Shown one piece after another: positions 13,399 through 17,481 of a DNA stretch of 17,481 nucleotides. A program made the translations under genes and the position numbers. Below the pieces are notes generated by a model. The model ran no database searches. It had not been told where the DNA came from and worked only from the letters and a program-made list of their open reading frames with translations. Position 1 is the first letter of the stretch, and every line of letters starts with the position of its first letter. Source of the stretch: Desulfobacterales bacterium (GTDB lineage: Bacteria > Desulfobacterota > Desulfobacteria > Desulfobacterales > JAFDCJ01); assembly GCA_029939875.1 (NCBI GenBank), contig JAOZSC010000009.1, positions 1 to 17,481 on the forward strand, written 5' to 3'.

Positions 13399-14127
13399 TC
13401 AACCCAGAAGCACTTCTTTGGCCATATCGCGCCCGCTATCGGTCAGAAAAGCAGCCTTGATGTCGGCCGCCAGCTCTGTGCTATCCACCGGGGTCTCCTT
13501 GCATTTTTCGTCCATGTTCTCTATCATATCGGCATCATAGACCACCTTGAAATTTACGCCGTCCGCGGCGGCCGGATGGTGATGATGCCCGATAATATCG
13601 CAGACTTCTTTAACGATTTCTTCCCTGGCGCCCAGTTTGTCCAAAATGCCGGCGGCGATAGAGGAGCCTTCAGCTTCATGATGCTCAGCCGCCCCGTCAC
13701 CGTATTTTTTTTCCGCTTCCAGTATGCCGATATCGTGCAAGTAAGCCGCAGATAGAATCACAGACAGGTTGCCGCCTTCGAACTTGCCGATCCGTTCGGC
13801 ATAACGCGCTACCCTGCTGGCATGGCCAATGCGTTTAAAATCACTTTTAAAATAGCGCTTCATCTCAATGGCCACGCGATCCTTGAGCAAATCTTCTTTC
13901 TGGGCCAGAAGTTCAGGCGGCAAAGTCCCCAGGCACTGTTCGGCGAACTGGCAATAGGATGCACAGCCAAAGTCCATATTTGGATTGACAAACCGGTGGC
14001 CGCAATGGCTGCACTTGCGTGCGGTGTCATCCTTAAAAAATTCCACCGTGTGACCGCATTGCGGGCACTTGACGTTAAAAATCGCCCCCGGCTTCCAGTA
14101 TTGTGTGTCTTGTCCTGGACATTTCAT
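13399..14127 (-). CDS. Zinc-ribbon plus HD-domain phosphohydrolase-like protein
   Basis: 242 residues from ATG 14127, supported by AAAGGA 9 bases upstream; an earlier in-frame start at 14178 adds 17 residues without a site. Residues 18-45 are a zinc ribbon (Cys21, Cys24, Cys39, Cys42), followed by a second cysteine group C-x3-C-x5-C (Cys55, Cys59, Cys65). Residues 98-205 are an HD domain: His102, then the LHD pair His131-Asp132, the run GHHHHP (181-184) and Asp198. HD proteins hydrolyse phosphomonoesters or phosphodiesters, often nucleotides, at a mono- or dinuclear metal centre; the substrate here is unknown. The cysteine-rich N-terminus could sense metal or redox state. It is divergent from the Crp/Fnr gene and has a class II type promoter with an FNR-like box, so that regulator probably controls it. 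Confidence 0.85.
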   Translation of the reverse strand: MKCPGQDTQYWKPGAIFNVKCPQCGHTVEFFKDDTARKCSHCGHRFVNPNMDFGCASYCQFAEQCLGTLPPELLAQKEDLLKDRVAIEMKRYFKSDFKRIGHASRVARYAERIGKFEGGNLSVILSAAYLHDIGILEAEKKYGDGAAEHHEAEGSSIAAGILDKLGAREEIVKEVCDIIGHHHHPAAADGVNFKVVYDADMIENMDEKCKETPVDSTELAADIKAAFLTDSGRDMAKEVLLG

Positions 14128-14190
14128 GGGTCTTATCCTTTCGCCTGTGGTTTTGACAGCACCATTAGAAACCGTCACTCACTGATTACA

Positions 14191-14232
14191 ATTATAGAGA
14201 ACTTATTCCAAGGATACATTGACTTAAATCAA
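14191..14232 (-). promoter_or_regulatory. FNR-type box at -41.5 and -10 element of the HD-domain gene
   Basis: TTGACTTAAATCAA (14219-14232) matches the FNR consensus TTGAT-N4-ATCAA at 9 of 10 defined positions. On the minus strand a perfect TATAAT occupies 14196-14191. This predicts transcription start at 14184, which puts the centre of the box (14225.5) at exactly -41.5, the class II activator position. The -35 region is otherwise poor, as expected for an activator-dependent promoter. The box also lies upstream of the divergent regulator gene, so it may serve both. Confidence 0.65.
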
Positions 14233-14246
14233 AAATAGAATAAAAC

Positions 14247-14276
14247 TTGACATTAATAAAAAAAACTGAATAAAAA
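14247..14276 (+). promoter_or_regulatory. Possible promoter of the Crp/Fnr gene
   Basis: TTGACA (14247-14252) and TAAAAA (14271-14276) are 18 bases apart in very A-rich DNA. The predicted start near 14283 is only about 3 bases before the ATG, so the message would be nearly leaderless, which agrees with the lack of a ribosome binding site. A further -10-like TAATAA (14254-14259) would place the FNR-type box near -40.5, an alternative activated promoter. Confidence 0.45.
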
Positions 14277-14285
14277 TAAAGTATT

Positions 14286-14975
14286 ATGAAAAAAAGTCTG
14301 GATGTTATCACTACCCTGCCCCTTTTCAACGGTCTGCCCGAAGACCAAATGGCCGCCATCCGAAAAATTGCTGTCGATAAAAAGTTCCCCCGAGGTCAGA
14401 GCATTTTTTCCGAAGGAGATGAAAGCAGTGGTTTTTTTGTGATTGCAGAGGGCCGGGTCAAAGTCTACAAGGTGTCCATTGATGGAAAAGAGCAAATTCT
14501 GCACATTTTCGGCCCCGGCCAGTCGTTTGGTGAGGTTTCGGTTTTTACCGGGCAAAAATTCCCGGCCTACGCGGAAGCCATCACCCAGGTCCGGGTTCTA
14601 TTTTTTCCACGAAGAGCATTCGTGGATTTAATTGCCGGCAACCCTTCGTTAGCTTTGAACCTGTTGGCCGTCATGTCGGTCAAGCTGCACCAGTTTACCG
14701 TTCAAATTGAAAACCTTTCCCTAAAAGAAGTGCCGGCCCGCCTGGCCTCATATCTTGTCTACCTGGCCGACGAACAGGAAAGCGTGGATACTGTCACGTT
14801 GAACATCTCAAAAGGCCTGCTGGCCAGCATCCTGGGAACCATCCCGGAAACCCTGTCGCGCATATTCGCCAAACTGTCCACGCAGGATTTAATCCGGGTT
14901 GACGGCCGTCAAATCCGGCTGCTGAACCGCGAAGGGCTGGAAAAGTTGGCCGAATACGGCCGGGATGCGCAGTAA
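14286..14975 (+). CDS. Crp/Fnr-family transcription regulator
   Basis: 229 residues, the usual length. Residues 10-125 are the cyclic-nucleotide-binding-like beta-barrel (LPLFNGLPEDQ, then GDESSGFFVIAEGRVKVYK, then FGPGQSFGEVSVFTG), followed by a long dimer helix and a winged helix-turn-helix (about 148-215). The recognition helix PETLSRIFAKL has Glu188, Ser191 and Arg192, the E-x2-S-R combination of FNR that reads TTGA half sites. There is no cysteine in the protein, so it cannot bind the FNR [4Fe-4S] cluster; its signal could be heme-bound gas, a small ligand or redox partner. An FNR-type box in the divergent promoter region makes autoregulation and control of the HD gene likely. No ribosome binding site is seen before the ATG. 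HcpR-like or Dnr-like subgroups are possible; I cannot decide. Confidence 0.92.
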   Translation: MKKSLDVITTLPLFNGLPEDQMAAIRKIAVDKKFPRGQSIFSEGDESSGFFVIAEGRVKVYKVSIDGKEQILHIFGPGQSFGEVSVFTGQKFPAYAEAITQVRVLFFPRRAFVDLIAGNPSLALNLLAVMSVKLHQFTVQIENLSLKEVPARLASYLVYLADEQESVDTVTLNISKGLLASILGTIPETLSRIFAKLSTQDLIRVDGRQIRLLNREGLEKLAEYGRDAQ

Positions 14976-15092
14976 AAAGGCGGCCTGCTGTTCAGGGCCA
15001 GGGGGCACCGTCCAGCATTTTACTTCCCCGAACGGCGCCCTGCGAACAATGTTTTCTCCAAATAGACCTTAATGTTGCAACGTTGAGGTAGA

Positions 15093-15539
15093 CTATTCGG
15101 CCAGCTTGGATGCAACAGCCTTGCCGTAATCCTGGCAGGCCTTGAGGCCATCGCCGGTCTCGATGACAGCCTCTTTTAAACTCAAAGCTCCCAGGTCGAC
15201 CATGTCCATCTTAAATACGTGCATCATGGTATCATAAATCATGGGACCCGACTCCCCGCTGTGGGTGTGAGAACAGAATGCGCCGCCCATTTTCCCCACC
15301 AGGTTCGCTTTTTCGGCCAAAAATAAAAAAGTTTTCATTCCCGCGGTCATGTCCCGGTGGTAAGTGGGACAGCCAAAAATAAAGCCGTCATAGCCCGCCA
15401 GTTCCTTTTCGTTTTTGATATCTTTTGTTTTTGTAACCACGGCCTCCTGGCCGGTGATTCGAACGCCTTCGGCAAGATATTCAGCCATTTTTTCAGTATT
15501 TCCGCTTCGGCTGACATACGCGATTAAAACTTTACTCAT
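15093..15539 (-). CDS. Flavodoxin with an altered flavin loop
   Basis: A 148-residue short-chain flavodoxin, parallel in length and sequence to the one at 9384-9821. The phosphate loop YVSRSGNTEKMAE is classical (S-R-S-G-N-T). The first flavin loop is GCPTYHRD, and the second is FCSHTHSGESG. Aligned without gaps to the other flavodoxin, His91 and His93 replace the Tyr91 and Trp93 that would stack on the flavin, and Cys57 and Cys89 are new near the FMN. Its redox potential or partner therefore probably differs, or it may be an enzyme. GGAGG before ATG is strong. It follows the ferritin-like gene by 81 bases on the minus strand, and converges with the Crp/Fnr gene. Confidence 0.88.
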   Translation of the reverse strand: MSKVLIAYVSRSGNTEKMAEYLAEGVRITGQEAVVTKTKDIKNEKELAGYDGFIFGCPTYHRDMTAGMKTFLFLAEKANLVGKMGGAFCSHTHSGESGPMIYDTMMHVFKMDMVDLGALSLKEAVIETGDGLKACQDYGKAVASKLAE

Positions 15540-15620
15540 TACTTCCTCCTTTGTTGAATATTGTGGCCGCGACTCGTCGCAGCCAGATGATTTCCAATAG
15601 CCAATCCGGCCAGGTCTGCA

Positions 15621-16097
15621 TCAATCCCTGTAAGCCACCAATTTTTTGCTCAGCAGGCTGATATGCCCCATCTCCTCTTTAATGATCCCGTCCAGACGAC
15701 CCTGGCCCAGGCTTTCCGCCACCGCTTCTTTCATCCCCAGATAAAACACAATGGAATCTTTTTCCGCTTCAATGGCGGATTTGAGGATTGCTTTCATTGA
15801 AGAAAGATCAATTTCCTTTTCAAAGAAAACCCGGGTATCCACCAGGGCCTTCAAGTATGCGGCCGCCTCGCCCTGGGGGTCGAAAACGGTTGACTCTTTT
15901 TCTTTGGCCGTCAGGTCCGCCCGCATGGCTTTAAACGTTTTTTCATGATCGTCTTCCATGGCCGCCAGTTCCAACAAAAAGTCCTTGTTGGCGGAATCGC
16001 CTGTTTTTTCAGCGGCCGAACGGTAAAAGTTTGCCCCATTTCGTTCCAGTTGCTCGGCCATTGCAAACACCTCATCCGCATTAAAATCATAACTCAT
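15621..16097 (-). CDS. Ferritin-like diiron protein (rubrerythrin family without rubredoxin domain)
   Basis: 158 residues from ATG 16097, supported by GGAAAGGA upstream; an earlier in-frame start at 16133 adds 12 residues that contain that site. Four helices carry the two E-x29-E-x2-H type half-sites of the ferritin-like superfamily: Glu18, Glu48, His51 and Glu112, Glu142, His145. There is no C-terminal rubredoxin domain, so it would need an outside electron donor; the flavodoxin gene 81 bases downstream is a candidate. It is most likely a peroxide-reducing or iron-handling protein of the short rubrerythrin type (sulerythrin/erythrin-like). Its precise reaction is unproven. A promoter with TTTACA-N17-TATATT stands about 110 bases upstream. 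Confidence 0.85.
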   Translation of the reverse strand: MSYDFNADEVFAMAEQLERNGANFYRSAAEKTGDSANKDFLLELAAMEDDHEKTFKAMRADLTAKEKESTVFDPQGEAAAYLKALVDTRVFFEKEIDLSSMKAILKSAIEAEKDSIVFYLGMKEAVAESLGQGRLDGIIKEEMGHISLLSKKLVAYRD

Positions 16098-16163
16098 TTT
16101 TCTATCCTTTCCTTTTGTTTTCCAGCCATTCAATTGGGTTTCTGCATTACCCCGGCGATTCCT

Positions 16164-16201
16164 GCAGCAATACGACCGGCCTGCAGGGTATTCATTGCTG
16201 C
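16164..16201 (-). repeat. Inverted repeat in the leader of the ferritin-like gene
   Basis: GCAGCAAT (16164-16171) and ATTGCTGC (16194-16201) are perfect reverse complements, extended by AC/GT with one bulge. On the minus strand this lies in the 5' leader just after the promoter and could form an RNA hairpin affecting expression. Confidence 0.45.
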
Positions 16202-16204
16202 GTA

Positions 16205-16233
16205 AATATATAACCGATAACCGACCTTGTAAA
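16205..16233 (-). promoter_or_regulatory. Promoter of the ferritin-like/flavodoxin pair
   Basis: On the minus strand TTTACA (16233-16228) and TATATT (16210-16205) are 17 bases apart. Both match consensus at 5/6. The -35 lies inside GACCT-N7-AGGTC, a possible operator, and the spacer contains a tandem GGTTAT repeat. Confidence 0.55.
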
Positions 16234-16269
16234 GAGGTCCAACAATCCCTGTTTTCGAGACATTTCAGG

Positions 16270-16298
16270 TTGACAGGTAAATTTATTTATAATATATA
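16270..16298 (+). promoter_or_regulatory. Promoter of the tiny-ORF leader
   Basis: TTGACA (16270-16275) is perfect and is followed after 17 bases by TATATA (16293-16298) within a very AT-rich stretch; TATATT two bases on is an alternative. Predicted start near 16305 gives a leader of about 85-100 bases before the tiny ORF. Confidence 0.5.
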
Positions 16299-16404
16299 TT
16301 AAGTTACTCTTATTTTGTACCTCAAGATTTTCAATGGCAAAAAATTGAAGCGGATCGAAGGTGTGAAATAACCGGAGTCAAGTCACCGGAAGGAGGTGAT
16401 GGCT

Positions 16405-16461
16405 GTGAGACGTTTTACGATTCCAAGAGTCGCGCATTGTAGCAGCGGCTGCCATATCTAG
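16405..16461 (+). CDS. Tiny ORF (18-20 residues) with exceptionally strong ribosome binding site
   Basis: AAGGAGGTGAT (16390-16400) is an 11-base exact complement of the 16S rRNA 3' end. GTG at 16405 is 8 bases past AGGAGG, an ideal spacing. The frame encodes 18 residues (20 if the ATG at 16399 is used) and stops at TAG (16459-16461). The peptide begins with RRFTIPRV and ends HCSSGCHI, so it has two Cys and two His in its last eight residues. It stands 3' of a good promoter and is enclosed by RNA-pairing arms. It may be a regulatory leader peptide, a metal-binding or modified peptide, or a chance frame next to a real SD. I recognise no family. Confidence 0.35.
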   Translation: MRRFTIPRVAHCSSGCHI

Positions 16462-16503
16462 TCCCGGGTAAGACGTAAAACTGCCCAGACACCATCTCTC
16501 CGG
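16412..16503 (+). promoter_or_regulatory. Predicted structured RNA around the tiny ORF
   Basis: GTTTTACG (16412-16419) pairs perfectly with CGTAAAAC (16474-16481), enclosing a GCAGC-G-GCTGC hairpin (16442-16452). An alternative pairing joins CCGG-AAGGAG-GT-GATGG (the ribosome binding site region from 16386) to CCATCTCTCCGG (16492-16503), which would hide that site. Mutually exclusive structures of this kind are typical of attenuators and riboswitches, but no known class is matched. Confidence 0.35.
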
Positions 16504-16566
16504 TCATAGGCAATGTCTATCGTCAACCATTGAGGCGATTCGGCCCCGCCTCCGGCATTTGCCTGC

Positions 16567-16595
16567 TTGACACCTCCCATGCATTTTTCTATACT
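16567..16595 (+). promoter_or_regulatory. Near-consensus sigma-70 promoter of the inositol-phosphate synthase gene
   Basis: TTGACA (16567-16572), 17 bases, then TATACT (16590-16595): 11 of 12 consensus positions. The predicted start near 16602 gives a leader of about 80 bases before ATG 16683. Confidence 0.7.
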
Positions 16596-16682
16596 CTCCC
16601 GGTATTTGAAGGCTATTAAACCTGAATTTTATACGCTTCGCAGGCCTTCATTTGCAAGATTCTCGTTGAACCTGCTTCCGGT

Positions 16683-17481
16683 ATGTTTACCATGACCTCA
16701 TCTCAACGTTTAAAAAACGACTCTTTGCTGCTGATCGTCGCCGGAGCCCGGGGAGCGGTGGCATCCACCCTGGCGGTGGCAGTGGCCGCCATGCGCCGGA
16801 ATCCCGATCAAATACTGCCCAGCCTGACCACCGCAGATCTGTTTGCCGGCCTGGGACCGGTGCAGGCCACCGGTTTTGCCGGCTGGGATGCCGACAGCCT
16901 GAGCCTTACCGCCGCCATCAAAAAACACGGGGTTATCCCGGAAGACATCTGGCGCCCCCATACGCAGTTTCTTGAACAGCTGACTTTATTCCGCGCCCCT
17001 GACCCCAATGCCGGTTTCGACCGCCAGGTTAAGGATCTGGTCCGGGAAATTGAACAGTTCAAATCCATTCACCCTTCATCCCGGGCTGTATTCATCAATT
17101 TACTGCCGGCCGCCGCCTGCCCGGATCTCAACGGCTGCCAGAGCCTCTCGCAGCTTGCGAACGAGATGGACATCGCCTGTTTGCCGGATCTGGCATACAC
17201 CGTGGCGGCCATCCGGTGCGGGATTCCGGTGATCAATTTCACTCCCAACCGGATCGAAATCCCCTCGGTGCTCAATGAAGCCCGAAAAATGGGGGTCCCC
17301 ATGGCCGGCCGCGATGGCAAAACCGGCCAGACCTATTTTAAAGTCGTCCTGGCATCAGCGCTGAAGGCCCGCAATCTGCTGGTTGACGGTTGGTACAGTC
17401 TCAATATTTTAGGTAATGCCGATGGAGCCAACTTGATGGATCCCGATCGGGCTGCCGGAAAACTGAGCAATAAAACAAATT
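16683..17481 (+). CDS. Myo-inositol-1-phosphate synthase family protein (3' end outside the window)
   Basis: 266 codons are visible and the frame is open at the window edge. The enzyme family converts glucose-6-phosphate to inositol-1-phosphate with NAD, giving inositol for lipids, solutes such as di-myo-inositol phosphate, or thiols. The N-terminal Rossmann loop is IVAGARGAVAST (18-29). The region GRDGKTGQTYFK and LVDGWYSLNILGNADGANLMDP are the family's catalytic and substrate-binding segments. A dense series of NPN-like residues (INFTPN) also fits. The start is uncertain: ATG 16683 and ATG 16692 are in frame and neither has a clear ribosome binding site. A near-consensus promoter lies about 90 bases upstream. 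Not obviously linked to the redox genes on the left. Confidence 0.9.
   Translation, partial: MFTMTSSQRLKNDSLLLIVAGARGAVASTLAVAVAAMRRNPDQILPSLTTADLFAGLGPVQATGFAGWDADSLSLTAAIKKHGVIPEDIWRPHTQFLEQLTLFRAPDPNAGFDRQVKDLVREIEQFKSIHPSSRAVFINLLPAAACPDLNGCQSLSQLANEMDIACLPDLAYTVAAIRCGIPVINFTPNRIEIPSVLNEARKMGVPMAGRDGKTGQTYFKVVLASALKARNLLVDGWYSLNILGNADGANLMDPDRAAGKLSNKTN

Larger units (their letters stand above)
16098..16682. other. 585-base intergenic region with divergent promoters and a structured leader
   Basis: This region separates the leftward ferritin-like gene from the rightward inositol-phosphate synthase gene. It holds one minus-strand promoter (16205-16233), two plus-strand promoters (16270-16298 and 16567-16595), an inverted repeat in the ferritin-like leader (16164-16201), and a tiny ORF with surrounding secondary structure (16386-16503). 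No larger gene is seen on either strand. Confidence 0.6.

Noticed and set aside
16710..17320. Minus-strand open frames at the right end
   Set aside because: They are antisense to the inositol-phosphate synthase frame, which has the family's motifs.
1..17481. CRISPR array, tRNA, rRNA, transposase or phage genes
   Set aside because: No regularly spaced repeats, cloverleaf sequences or recombinase motifs were seen anywhere in the window.

Overview
The window looks like part of a chromosome from an anaerobic, probably sulfate-reducing member of the Desulfobacterota (former Deltaproteobacteria). The argument comes from gene content. It carries a two-domain desulfoferrodoxin, rubrerythrin, a flavodiiron protein, several rubredoxins, a triheme cytochrome c7, a siroheme-type sulfite-reductase-like protein and a HEAT-like protein of a type I associate with sulfate reducers. 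There is no rRNA, tRNA, integrase or transposase, so genus and species cannot be assigned.

Layout. At the left end a universal stress protein gene (278-751, +) converges on a long leftward block. From 12062 down to 821, seventeen genes all lie on the minus strand. In order of transcription they are: a small helical protein, rubrerythrin, desulfoferrodoxin, ferritin, a 55-residue rubredoxin-like protein, a flavodoxin, a small zinc-ribbon protein, a secreted triheme cytochrome c, a flavoprotein-arsenate reductase fusion, a CX4C rubredoxin, a classical rubredoxin, a flavodiiron oxygen reductase, a ferredoxin, a HEAT-like protein, a sulfite-reductase-like protein with a PCP_red domain, a copper chaperone-like HMA protein, and a CopA-type copper ATPase. 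Upstream of this block are a Fe-S protein and a zinc-ribbon/HD-domain protein (minus strand), a divergent Crp/Fnr regulator (+), then a second flavodoxin and a second ferritin-like diiron protein (minus strand). The right end holds a structured leader with a tiny ORF and a 3'-truncated myo-inositol-1-phosphate synthase gene (+).

How it works together. Most of the minus-strand genes form an anaerobe's oxygen and peroxide defence set. Desulfoferrodoxin removes superoxide, rubrerythrins remove peroxide, the flavodiiron protein removes O2 or NO, and ferritin stores the iron. Rubredoxins, flavodoxins and a ferredoxin are the likely electron carriers. Copper export and an arsenate reductase domain add metal and metalloid resistance.

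The points most worth checking are: a cytochrome c7 with a Met exactly where one heme's distal His is expected; the flavoprotein-ArsC fusion; the ferredoxin/HEAT/PCP_red-sulfite reductase cassette; an FNR-type box at exactly -41.5 of a TATAAT on the HD-gene side, next to a regulator that has FNR-like recognition residues but no cysteines; and the tiny ORF (16405-16461) with an 11-base match to the 16S anti-Shine-Dalgarno sequence. All database-type statements here are from memory of the families; nothing was searched.
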